DNA of 64,000 nucleotides from Streptomyces sp. CGMCC 4.7035 (GTDB taxonomy: Bacteria; Actinomycetota; Actinomycetes; Streptomycetales; Streptomycetaceae). Each line of letters opens with the position of its first letter. Positions within the stretch are counted from its first letter, which is position 1. The translations under genes were made by a program, and so were the position numbers. A model generated the notes under the pieces. The model saw only the letters and a list, made by a program, of their open reading frames with translations. It made no database searches and was not told the DNA's origin. The stretch covers positions 806,001 to 870,000 of the forward strand of contig NZ_CP134053.1 of NCBI RefSeq assembly GCF_031583065.1, written 5' to 3'. Shown in pieces: positions 1 to 12,400 of the stretch.

Positions 1-492
1 GCCGGGCATCCGCAGGTGGCGCAGGCCGAAGTGATCGTGCGGGAGGATGCGGTCGGGGACAAGCGCCTGGTCGCCTACGTCGTCCCCGTGGCCGGGGCCG
101 AGCCTGATCCGGTCGTGTTGCGGGAGTTCGCCGCGTCGCGGTTGCCGGAGTACATGGTGCCGTCGGCTGTGGTGCTGCTGGAGGCGTTGCCGCTCACGGT
201 CAACGGGAAGCTGGACCGCAAGGCCCTGCCCGCCCCCGACTTCGCCTCACTCACCGGCACCGGCCGTGGTCCCGCAAACGTCCGCGAGGAACTGCTGTGC
301 TTGGCGTTCGCTGAGGTCCTGGGCCTGGAGTCGGTCGGCGTCGAGGACGACTTCTTCGCCCTGGGCGGACACTCACTGCTCGCGGTGCGCCTGGTGGAGT
401 GGTTGCGGGTGCGGGGTGTGTCGGTGTCGGTGCGGGCGCTGTTCCTGTCGCCGACACCTGCGGGGTTGGCGGCTGCTTCCGGGCCGGTCACG
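1..492 (+). other. Module 0 fragment: A-domain C-terminus and T domain
   Basis: Only the end of the A domain is present; its A10 motif [10 protein letters not shown] starts at 202 and carries the catalytic Lys. The substrate-binding core is left of the window, so specificity is unknown. The T (peptidyl carrier) domain has [10 protein letters not shown] with the phosphopantetheine Ser codon at 373-375. The following helix reads [17 protein letters not shown], the T subtype that always precedes a C/E domain here. The residue loaded by this module is predicted to be epimerised to D by module 1. Confidence 0.93.
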
Positions 493-3400
493 GTGGTGGT
501 GCCGGAGAACCTGATCCCGGACGGCGCGCAGGGGATCACCCCGGACATGCTGCCGTTGGTGAAGCTGACCGAGGCCGAGGTTCAGGCTGTGCTCAGCGGT
601 GTCGAGGGTGGTGCGGGCAATGTGGCGGACGTCTATCCGCTTGCCCCGCTGCAGGAAGGGATCCTGTTCCATCATCTGCTGGCCGACAGCGGTCAGGACG
701 CCTATGTACTGCCCATGGTGGTCGAGTTCGACGACCGTTCCCGGCTGGACGGGTTCGTCGGGGCGTTGCAGCAGGTGATCGACCGGCACGACATCTTCCG
801 CACCTCGGTGGTGTGGCAGGGACTGCACGAGCCGGTGCAGGTGGTGTGGCGGTCCGTGACGCTGCCGGTGGCCGAGGTCGGCCTCCCTGTGAACAGCTCC
901 GATCCGACAGCGGATCTGGTGTCGGTGGTGGGGCTGTCGATGGATCTGGGGCGGGCGCCGCTGCTGGATCTGCATGTCACCGAGACTTCTGGTGGCCGGT
1001 GGCTGGGGTTGGTGCGGGTGCATCACCTGGTGCAGGACCACACTGCGATGGATGTCGTGCTGGAGGAGATCCAGACGATTCTGGCCGGGCGGGCAGCGGA
1101 GCTGCCGGAGCCGTTGCCGTTCCGGGACTTCGTGGCCCAGGCCAGGGCCGGGCTGGAGACCGGGGAGCATGAGGAGTTCTTCCGGGAGCTATTGGCCGGG
1201 GTGGATGAGCCGACCGCGGCGTTCGGGGTCAGCGATGTACGCGGGGATGGCTCAGGCGTGGTAAGGGCAAGCCTGCCGCTGGAAGCCGGTGTGGCGGTGC
1301 GGCTGCGGGACGTGTCGCGGCGGTTGGGCGCGAGTGCGGCGACGGTGCTGCATGTGGCGTGGGCGCGGGTGCTGTCGGTGGTGTCGGGCCGTGATGATGT
1401 GGTGTTCGGCACGGTGCTGTTCGGCCGGATGAACGCAGGCGCCGGCTCCGACCGGGTGCCCGGATTGTTCATCAACACCCTGCCGGTGCGCGTCCGCACC
1501 GGCGATCTCACCACTCTGGAAGCGGTCACCGCGATGCGGGCCCAATTGGCCGGGCTGCTGGAGCACGAGCACGCGCCGCTGGCGCTCGCCCAGCAGGTCA
1601 GTGCGGTGCCGGCCGACGAGCCGCTGTTCACCACGCTGTTCAACTACCGGCACAACGCAGGCGGGGGCCGGGACGAGTCCGACGGTGCCGGGTTCGAGGG
1701 TGTCCGGCAGGTGTTCTCCCGGGAGCGGACCAACTATCCGTTGTCCGTGTCGGTCGACGACGACGGTCACGACTTTGGCCTGGTCGTGGACGCGGTGGGT
1801 CCGATCGACCCTCAGGCGATGGCCGGGATGCTGCACACCATGGTCGACGGCGTGGTCTCGGCGTTGGAGGACGGTCTGGACGGCGGCGCACAGGTGCCCC
1901 TGTCCGCGCTCGATGCGCTGTCCCTTGATGAGCGGCGTCGGGTGTTGGTCGAGTGGAACGACACCGATGCGGTGGTGCCGGAGTCCACGTTGCCGGAGTT
2001 GTTCGCGGTGCAGGTGGAGCGGGCCCCGGACGCGGTGGCGGTGGTGTTCGAGGGTGAGTCGGTGTCGTACGCGGAGCTGGATGTGCGGGCGAATCGTCTG
2101 GCGCAGTACCTGGCCGACCGGGGTGTCGGCCGGGAGTCGGTCGTGGCGGTGTGCCTGGACCGCGGTGCTGACCTGGTTGTGGCGCTGCTGGCGGTGTGGA
2201 AGGCCGGAGCGGTGTATCTGCCGGTGGATGTGGCGTTGCCGACGGAGCGAGTCGAGTTCATGGTGGCGGACTCGGGTGCGGTGATGGTGCTGGATGAGAT
2301 TCCTGATCTTTCCGGTATCGAGACCTGGCCGACGCCGCTGCTGACACCTGATCAGCTGGCCTATGTCATCTACACGTCGGGTACCACGGGGCGTCCCAAG
2401 GGTGTCGCTGTCGCGCACCGCAGCCTCGCGAACCTCGCGTCGTCACACGGTCGGACGATGTATGACGTGCCAGAGGTGTTGCGGGTCGCCTTCACGACTT
2501 CTGCGTCCTTCGACGCGAGCTTGGACCAGCTGTGCTGCCTGTTCTTCGGCCATGAGCTGCACGTTGCCGGCGATACGGTCCGGAACGATCCGGCGGCTAT
2601 GGTCGACTGGCTGTCCGAACACGAGATCAACTTCCTTGAGGCCGTTCCGTCGTATCTGATGGCTCTGGTCGACTACGGGCTGTTGGAGTTGCCGCACCTG
2701 TGGCGTGTGGTGGCAGGCGGCGAGGCGGTGTCACAGGACTTGTGGAACCGTCTGACAGGCGCCTCAGTGGAGTGTTTCAACTTCTACGGTCCTACGGAGT
2801 GCACCGTGGACGTGGCGGTTGCTCGGTTGACCTCCGGCTCCCCCCTCATCGGTCGCCCAGTGCTCAACACGAGGGCCTTCGTGTTGGATGAGCGGCTTGC
2901 TCCGGTGCCGGTCGGCGTGGCCGGTGAGCTGTATGTCGCGGGCGTACAGCTGGCGCGCGGGTACGTGGGTCGGGCGGGGCTGACGGCGGAGCGGTTCGTC
3001 GCCGACCCGTTCGACACTGCTGGTGCGGGTGGCCGGTTGTACCGGACCGGGGATGTGGTGCGCTGGAACGCTGATGGTGATCTGGTGTTCGTGGGCCGGG
3101 CTGATGAGCAGGTGAAGATCCGTGGTTTCCGGATCGAGCCGGGCGAGATCGAGACGGTGCTCGCCGCGCATCCGCAGGTCGCCCGGGCCGCGGTGATCGC
3201 GCGGGAGGACACGGTCGGCGACAAGCGCCTGGTCGCTTACATCGTCCCGGCGGACAGCGATGGCGCTGTCGTCGGCACATTGCCGGCCTCGTTGCGGGAG
3301 TTCGCCGGGTCGCGGCTGCCGGAGTACATGGTGCCCTCGGCCGTGGTGGTGCTGGAGGCGCTGCCGTTGTCGGCGAACGGCAAGCTGGACCGTCGGGCTC

Positions 3401-6400
3401 TGCCTGCTCCGGACTTCGCCTCGCTGACCGGGGCTGGTCGTGGTCCGGCGAACGTGCGCGAGGAGTTGTTGTGCCAGGCGTTCGCCGAGGTCCTGGGGCT
3501 TGAGTCGGTCGGTGTGGAGGACGACTTCTTCGCGCTGGGCGGGCATTCGCTGCTGGCGGTGCGCCTGGTCAGCCGGGTGCGGGCCATGCTCGGGGTGGAG
3601 CTGCCGTTGCGGGCCTTGTTCGAGGCGCCGACGGTGGCCGGGCTGGCGGCGCGGTTGCCGGGGGCCGGGGTGGCGCGGGCCGCGCTGGTGCCGCAGACAC
3701 GTTCCGAGCGGTTGCCGCTGTCGTTCGCGCAGCAGCGCCTGTGGTTCATCGGCCAGCTGGAGGGCCCGAGCGCGACCTACAACATTCCGACGGCGATACG
3801 CCTGTCCGGTGACCTGGACAAGGCGGCACTCGCGGCGGCGTTGCGGGATGTGATCGGCCGGCACGAGGTGCTGCGCACGGTCTTCCCTACCGCCGGCGGA
3901 CAGCCGTTCCAGCAGATCCTCGCCGTCGACGACCTGGTCTGGGATCTCGAGTTCGTCGAGCTCGCGGCCGGGGAGCTGCTGCCGGACGCGGTTGCACGGG
4001 CGAGGGAGTACGTCTTCGATCTGGCATCCGAGGTGCCGGTGCGGGCCTGGCTGTTCACCGCCGGGCCGGATGAGCACGTCCTCGTGGTGGTCGTGCACCA
4101 CATCGCCACCGACGGCTGGTCGTCCGACCCGCTGGCACGGGACGTCTCGGCCGCGTACGCGGCCCGCCTTGAGGGCCGGGCTCCGGTGTGGGAGCCGTTG
4201 CCGGTGCAGTACGCGGACTACGCGCTGTGGCAGCGCGAGCTGCTGGGCAGCGAGGACGACCCGGACAGTGTGATCTCACGCCAGGTCGCATTCTGGCGAT
4301 CGGCGTTGGCTGGGATGCCGGAGGAGCTGGCGTTGCCGGTGGACCTGCAGCGTCCGGCGGTGGCGAGCCGTCGTGGGCACAGCGTGCCGTTGCAGGTGTC
4401 GGCTGATGTGCACGCGCGGCTGCTTGCGGTGGCGCGTGAGCAGGGTGTGACGGTGTTCATGGTGGTGCAGGCCGCGCTGGCGGTGCTGCTGTCGAAGCTG
4501 GGCGCCGGTGAGGACATTCCGATCGGTGCGGCGGTCGCCGGGCGCACGGACGAGGCCTTGGATGATCTGGTCGGGTTCTTCGTCAACACGCTGGTGATGC
4601 GTACGGATCTGTCGGGGGACCCGGCGTTCACCGAGGTGCTGGCTCGGGTGCGCCAGGCCGGTCTGGCCGGGTTCGAGCACCAGGACGTGCCGTTCGAGCG
4701 TCTGGTGGAGGAGCTGGCTCCTTCCCGCTCGCTGTCGCGGCATCCGTTGTTCCAGGTGATGCTCACGCTGCAGAACAACGCCGAGGCGGAGCTGGACCTG
4801 CCCGGTTTGAGCACGCAGGGGATTTCCGCGGGCCAGCCGGCGGCGAGGTTCGACCTGGAGTTGAGCCTGGGTGAGGTCTTCGACGCCGATGGTCTTTCGG
4901 ACGGGCTTCGTGGCGATTTGATCGGGTCGGCGGATCTGTTCGAGGCCGGCAGTGTGGTGGTGATCGCCGAGCGTCTGGTGCGGGTGCTGGAGGCGGTGGC
5001 CGCCGATCCGTTCGTGCCGGTGTCCGGGGTGGATGTGCTGGATGGCACGGAGCTGGACCGGGTGCTGGTCCAGTGGAATGACACTGCGGCTGAGGTTCCG
5101 GCGGGGACGTTGCCGGGGTTGTTCGCGGCGCAGGTGGCGCGGACGCCGGATGCGGTGGCGGTGGTGTTCGAGGGTGAGTCGGTCTCGTACGCGGAGTTGG
5201 ATGCGCGGGCGAATCGTCTGGCCCGAGTGCTGGCCGGCCGGGGTGTGGGTGCGGAGTCGGTCGTGGCGGTGTGCCTGGACCGTGGCGTGGACATGGTCGT
5301 GGCATTGCTGGCGGTGTTGAAGGCCGGGGGCGCGTATCTGCCCATCGACCCGGAACTGCCGGCGGAGCGGGTCGCGTTCATGCTGGCTGATGCGGGTGCG
5401 GTGTGTGTGGTCACCGATGGCGCCTGCGCGGCTGTGGTGGGCGCGGGTGCGGGTGCGGGTGCGGGTGCGGGTGCGGTGCCGGTGGTGGTCGTGAACGATC
5501 CGCGGGTGGCTGCGGAGGTGTCGTCGATGTCTGCCGAGGCATTGGACGTCCGCGTGGTGCCGGGGCATGCGGCGTATGTGATCTATACGTCGGGTTCGAC
5601 GGGTGTGCCGAAGGGTGTGGTGGTCTCGCATGCGGGGATTGTGAACCGGTTGGGGTGGATGCAGGACCGGTTCGGCCTGGCGGTGGGGGATCGGGTGCTG
5701 CACAAGACGCCGTTCGGTTTCGATGTGTCGGTGTGGGAGTTGTTCTGGCCGTTGCTGCAGGGTGCGGTGATGGTGGTGGCCCGTCCGGGTGGTCATCGGG
5801 ATCCGGGGTATGTCGCGGAACTGGTCCGTGAGCAGCGGGTGGACACGGTGCATTTCGTGCCGTCGATGCTGGAGGCGTTCCTTGCGGCGCCGCAGGCTCG
5901 GGAGTGCGGCTCGTTGCGGCGGGTGGTGTGTTCGGGCGAGGCGTTGGGTGCCGGCGTCCGGGACCGGTTCTTCTCCGTGTTCGGTGAGGGAGCTGGCCTG
6001 TTCAACTTGTACGGTCCGACCGAGGCGTCGGTGGACGTGACCGAGTACCGGGTCGAGGCGGATGGGTCGGGTGTGGTGCCGATCGGGCGTCCGGTGGCGA
6101 ACACGCGGGTGTTCGTGCTGGATGAGCGGATGCGTCCGGTGCCGGTGGGGGTGGCTGGTGAGTTGTATCTGGCGGGTGTGCAGCTGGCGCGTGGGTATGT
6201 GGGGCGTGCGGGTCTGACGGCGGAGCGGTTCGTCGCCGATCCGTTCGATGCCACCGATGCCGGTGGCGGCCGGTTGTATCGCACCGGGGATGTGGTGCGC
6301 TGGGATGCCGACGGTGATCTGGTGTATCTGGGCCGGGCCGATGAGCAGGTCAAGGTCCGTGGTTTCCGGATCGAGCCGGGTGAGATCGAAGCGGTGATCG

Positions 6401-9400
6401 CCGGGCATCCGCAGGTCGCCCAGACCGCGGTCATCGCCAGGGAAGACAGCGCTGGGGACAAGCGGCTGGTCGCCTACGTCGTCCCTGTGGCAGGGGCGGA
6501 AGTGGATCCGGTCGTGCTGCGGGAGTTCGCCGGGGCGAGGCTGCCGGAGTACATGGTGCCCTCGGCGGTGCTGGCGCTGGACGCGTTGCCGCTGACGGTG
6601 AACGGGAAGCTGGACCGGCGGGCCCTGCCCGCGCCCGACTTCGCGGCCATCGCCGGCTCAGGTCGTGGCCCGGCGAATGTGCGCGAGGAGATTCTCTGCC
6701 AGGGCTTCGCCGAGGTCCTCGGGCTCGAGTCCGTCGGCGTCGAGGACGACTTCTTCGCCCTGGGCGGTCACTCGCTGCTGGCGGTCCGCTTGGTGGAGTG
6801 GTTGCGGGTGCGGGGTGTGTCGGTGTCGGTGCGGGCGTTGTTCGTCTCGCCGACGCCGGCGGGTCTGGCGGCCACCTCGGGTGCGGTGTCGGTGGTGGTG
6901 CCGGAGAACCTGATCCCGGACGGGGCGCAGGTGATCATCCCGGAGATGCTGCCGCTGGTCGAGCTGACCGAGGCCGAGGTCCAGGCCGTGGTCGGTACGG
7001 TCGAGGGCGGTGCGGCGAATGTGGCGGACATTTATCCGTTGGCTCCGCTGCAGGAAGGCATCTTCTTCCACCACCTGCTTTCCGATGGCGGGGATGACGC
7101 CTATGTCACACCGCTCGTGCTCGAGTTCGACGGCCGCTCCCGGCTGGACGGGTTCGTCTCGGCGTTGCAGCAGGTGATCGACCGGCATGACGTGTTCCGC
7201 ACCTCGGTGGTGTGGCAGGGGCTGCGTGAGCCGGTCCAGGTGGTGTGGCGGTCCGCGACACTGCCCGCCACCGAGGTGACCCTTGCCGCCGATGCCGCGG
7301 ATCCGGTGTCGGAGTTGGTGGCGTCGGTCGGGCTGTCGATGGATCTGGGGCGGGCGCCGCTGCTGGATCTGCACGTCGCCGAAGCTTCCGGCGGCCGGTG
7401 GCTGGGGTTGGTGCGGGTGCATCACCTGGTGCAGGACCACACCGCGATGGACGTGGTCTACGACGAGGTGCAGACGATCCTGGCGGGTCGTGCCGAGACG
7501 CTTGTGGAGCCGTTGCCGTTCCGGGACTTCGTGGCCCAGGCCCGTGCCGGTCTCGACACAGGGGAGCACGAGGAGTTCTTCCGCGAGCTGCTGGCCGGGG
7601 TGGACGAGCCGACCGCGCCGTTCGGTGTCAGCGACGTACGCGGTGACGGCTCGGGCGTGGTACGGGCGAACCTGCCCGTGGATCCCGAGCTGGCGGTGCG
7701 CTTGCGGGAGATGTCCCGTCGGCTGGGGGCAAGCCCGGCCACGGTGATGCATGTGGCGTGGTCGCGGGTGCTGGCGGTGGTCTCCGGCCGTGACGACGTC
7801 GTCTTCGGCACCGTGCTGTTCGGCCGGATGAACGCCGGCGCCGGCTCCGACCGGGTACCCGGCCTGTTCATGAACACCCTCCCGGTGCGGGTGCGCACCA
7901 CCGAACTCAACACCCTGGACGCGGTCACAGGGATGCGTGGCCAGCTGGCCGGGCTGCTGGAGCACGAGCACGCGCCGCTGGCGCTGGCCCAGCGGGTCAG
8001 CGGGGTGCCGGCCGATGAGCCGTTGTTCGCTGCGCTGTTCAACTACCGGCACAACGCCGTCGGCGGGGCGCAGGGTGCCGGCGGGGACGGCGGGTTCGAA
8101 GGCATCCGGGACGTGTTCGTCCAGGAGCGGACGAACTATCCGCTGACGGTGTCGGTCGACGACAGCGGCGGTGAGCGGTTCGGTCTGGTGGTGGATGCGG
8201 TCGGGCCGATCGATCCGCAGGCGGTGGCCGGGATGCTGCACAGCGCGGTCGGCGGTGTGGTGTCCGCGCTGGAGAACGCTCTGAACGGCGGCGTGCAGGT
8301 GCCGCTGTCGGCCGTGGGCGTACTGGACGCCGCGGAGTTGGACCAGGTGCTGCGTCAGTGGAACGACACGGCGGTCGAGGTGCCGTCCGCGACGTTGCCG
8401 GGGTTGTTCGCGGGGCAGGTGGCGCGGACGCCGGATGCGCCGGCGGTGGTGTTCGAGGGCGAGTCCGTCTCCTACGGGGAGCTGGATGCGCGTGCGAACC
8501 GTCTGGCCCGTTACCTGTCGGGCCGGGGTGTGGGTCCGGAGTCGGTCGTCGCGGTGATGATGGAACGCGGCGTGGAGATGGTGGTGGCGCTGCTGGCCGT
8601 GTTGAAGGCCGGGGCTGCGTATCTGCCGGTGGATCCGGAACTGCCCGCCGAGCGGGTGTCGTTCATGCTGGCCGATGCCGGCGTGGTCGCTGTCGTCACC
8701 GGTGCTGGTCTCTCGGGTGTGGATGCCGGTTCGGTGCCGGTGGTGGCGTTGGATGAGCCGGGTGTGGTGTCGGCGGTGTCGTCGTTGTCCGATGCTGATC
8801 CTGGGGTGTCGGTGGTGTCGGGGCATGCGGCGTATGTGATTTATACGTCGGGGTCGACGGGGTTGCCGAAGGGTGTGGTGGTTTCGCATGCGGGGATTGT
8901 GAACCGGTTGGTGTGGATGCAGGCGCGGTTCGGTCTTGGGGTCGGGGACCGGGTGTTGCACAAGACGCCGTTCGGTTTCGATGTGTCGGTGTGGGAGTTG
9001 TTCTGGCCGTTGGTGCAGGGTGCGGTGATGGTGGTGGCCCGGCCGGGTGGTCATCGGGATCCGGGGTATGTGGCGGGGTTGATCCGTGATGAGCGGGTGG
9101 ACACGGTGCATTTTGTGCCTTCGATGCTGGAGGCGTTCCTGGGTGTGGTGGGGGCGGGGGAGTGTGGGTCGCTGCGTCGGGTGGTGTGTTCGGGTGAGGC
9201 GTTGGGTGCTGGGGTGCGGGACCGGTTCTTCGGGGTGTTCGGTTCGGCGGTGGGGTTGTTCAATCTGTACGGTCCGACCGAGGCGTCGGTGGATGTGACC
9301 GGTCATGGGGTGGTGGCTGACGGGGCGTCGGTGGTGCCGATCGGGCGTCCGGTGTTCAACACGCGGGTGTTCGTGCTGGATGAGCGGCTTGCTCCGGTGC

Positions 9401-12400
9401 CGGTGGGGGTGGCGGGTGAGTTGTATCTGGCTGGTGTGCAGTTGGCGCGGGGGTATGTGGGGCGTGCGGGTCTGACCGGTGAGCGGTTCGTCGCCGACCC
9501 GTTCGACACCACTGCCGGTGGTGGTGGGCGTTTGTACCGGACCGGGGATGTGGTGCGGTGGGACGCCGATGGTGATCTGGTGTATCTGGGGCGTGCGGAT
9601 GAGCAGGTGAAGATCCGTGGGTATCGGATCGAGCCGGGCGAGATCCAGGCGGTCATCGCCGAGCACCCGCAGGTCGCGCAGGCGGCCGTGATCGCGCGGG
9701 AGGATGTGGGCGGGGACAAGCGTCTGGTCGCCTACGTCGTCCCGGCAACCGGAGCGGAAGCCGATCCGGCAGTCCTGCGGGAGCATGTCGCTTCGCGTCT
9801 GCCGGAGTACATGGTTCCGGCTGCGGTGGTGGTGCTGGACGCGCTGCCGCTGACGCCCAACGGGAAGCTGGACCGGCGGGCCCTGCCCGCACCGGACTTC
9901 GCGTCCGCAGCCGGTTCCGGTCGCGGCCCGGCCAACGTCCGCGAGGAACTGCTGTGCCAGGCGTTCGCGGAGGTTCTGGGGCTGGAGTCGGTCGGTGTCG
10001 ATGACGACTTCTTCGCTCTGGGCGGTCATTCTCTGCTGGCGGTGCGGCTGGTGGAGTGGTTGCGGGTGCGGGGTGTGTCGGTGTCGGTGCGGGCGCTGTT
10101 CGTCTCGCCGACGCCGGCGGGTCTGGCGGCCACCTCGGGTGCGGTGTCGGTGGTGGTGCCGGAGAACCTGATCCCGGACGGGGCGCAGGTGATCACGCCG
10201 GAGATGCTGCCGCTGGTCGAGTTGACCGAGGCCGAGGTCCAGGCCGTGGTCGGCACGGTCGAGGGCGGTGCGGCGAACGTGGCGGACGTCTATCCGCTGG
10301 CCCCGCTGCAGGAAGGCATCTTCTTCCACCACCTGCTGGCCGACGGCGGCCAGGACGCCTACGTGTCGCCTACGGTGATCGAGTTCGACGGCCGTTCCCG
10401 GCTCGACGGGTTGATCTCCGCGTTGCAGCAGGTGATCGACCGGCACGATGTGTTCCGCACGTCGGTGGTGTGGCAGGGACTGCGTGAGCCGGTCCAGGTG
10501 GTGTGGCGGTCCGCGACACTGCCCGTCACCGAGGTAACCCTTGCCGCCGATGCCGCGGATGATGCCGTGGACCCGGTGTCGGAGCTGGTGGCGTCGGTCG
10601 GCCTGTCGATGGATCTGGGCCGGGCGCCGCTGCTGGATCTGCACGTCACCGAGGCTTCTGGCGGTCGGTTGCTGGGGTTGGTGAGGGTGCATCACCTGGT
10701 GCAGGACCACACCGCGTTGGACATCGTGCTGGACGAGGTGCGCACGATCCTGGCCGGACACATCGACGGACTTCCGGAGCCGTTGCCGTTCCGGGACTTC
10801 GTGGCGCAGGCCCGGTCCGGTCTCAGCGATGAGGAGCACCAGGAGTTCTTCCGGGAGCTGCTCGCCGGGGTGGACGAGCCGACCGCCGCATTCGGTGTCA
10901 GTGACGTGCGCGGTGACGGCTCGGCCGTGGTACGGGCGAACCTGCCCGTGGATGCCGACTTGGCGGTGCGGTTGCGTGAGGCGGCCCGTCGGCTGGGGGC
11001 CAGCCCGGCCACCGTGGTGCATGTGGCGTGGTCGCGTGTGCTGGCCGTGGTCTCCGGCCGTGACGACGTCGTCTTCGGCACCGTGCTGTTCGGCCGGATG
11101 AACGCCGGTGCCGGCTCGGACCGGGTGATGGGGTTGTTCATGAACACCCTGCCGGTGCGGGTGCGCACCGCGGAACTCGACGTACAGGCCGCGGTTATGG
11201 CGATGCGCGGTCAGCTGGCCGGGCTGTTGGAGCACGAGCACGCGCCGCTGGCGCTGGCCCAGCGGGTCAGCGAGGTGCCGGCCGATGAGCCGCTGTTCAC
11301 CGCGCTGTTCAACTACCGGCACAACACCGCAGGTAGAACTCGGAGCACTCGAGAGGTTGAAGCGGCCCAGGACGGCGCGTTCGAGGGTCTCCGGCCGGTG
11401 TTCGCCCGGGAAGCCAGCAACTATCCGCTGACTGTGTCGGTCGACGACAACAGTGACAGTTTCGGTCTCGTCGTGGATGCGGTCGGGCCGATCGATCCGC
11501 AGGCCGTGGCCGGGATGCTGCTCACCGCTGTCGACGGCGTGGTGTCCGCGCTGGAGAACGCTCTGGACGACGGCGTGCAGGTGCCGCTGTCGGCCGTGGG
11601 CGTGCTCGACGCCGCTGAGCTGGACCAGGTGCTGCGTCAGTGGAACGACACGGCGGTCGAGGTGCCGTCCGCGACGTTGCCGGGGTTGTTCGCGGCGCAG
11701 GTGGCGCGGACGCCGGATGCGCCGGCGGTGATGTTCGAGGGCGAGTCCGTCTCCTACGGGGAGCTGGATACGCGTGCGAACCGCTTGGCCCGCTATCTGT
11801 CGGGGCTGGGTGTGGGAGCGGAGTCGGTGGTGGGGGTGTGTCTGCCGCGTGGGGTGGACATGGTGGTGGCGCTGCTGGCCGTGTTGAAGGCCGGGGGTGC
11901 GTATCTGCCGATCGACCCGGAGCTGCCCGCGGAGCGGATCGCGTTTGTGCTGGCTGATGCGGGTGCGGTGTGTGTGCTGACGGTCTCCGAGGTGGCCGGG
12001 GTGCTGCCGGCGCCGGAGGGTGTGTCGGTGCCGGTGGTGGTGCTGGACGAGCCGCGGGTGGTGGCTGCGGTGTCGTCGTTGTCCGGTGGGTCCGTGCCGG
12101 TGTCATTGGTGTCGGGGCAGTTGGCGTATGTGATCTATACGTCGGGGTCGACTGGTGTGCCGAAGGGGGTTGGGGTTGCGCATGGGGCGTTGGTGAATTT
12201 CCTGGCCGGTATGCAGGCCCGGTTCGGGCTGGGGGTCGGGGACCGGCTGGTGGCGGTGACTACGGTCGGGTTCGATATTGCGGGTTTGGAGTTGTATCTG
12301 CCGTTGGTCAATGGTGCGGCTGTGGTGCTTGCCGGTCGGGAGCAGGTGCGTGATCCGCGGTTGTTGCGGGCGTTGGTGCGTTCGTGTGGTGCGACGGTGG

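Noticed and set aside
16..18. GTG at 16 as start of gene A
   Set aside because: The frame is open to base 1 and the upstream codons (HPQ) continue the A-domain motif seen in other modules, so this is an internal Val codon.
547..1905. YPLAPLQEG domains as classical E domains
   Set aside because: Each sits directly between a T and an A domain with no second C domain, which a classical E domain would require; they must perform condensation.
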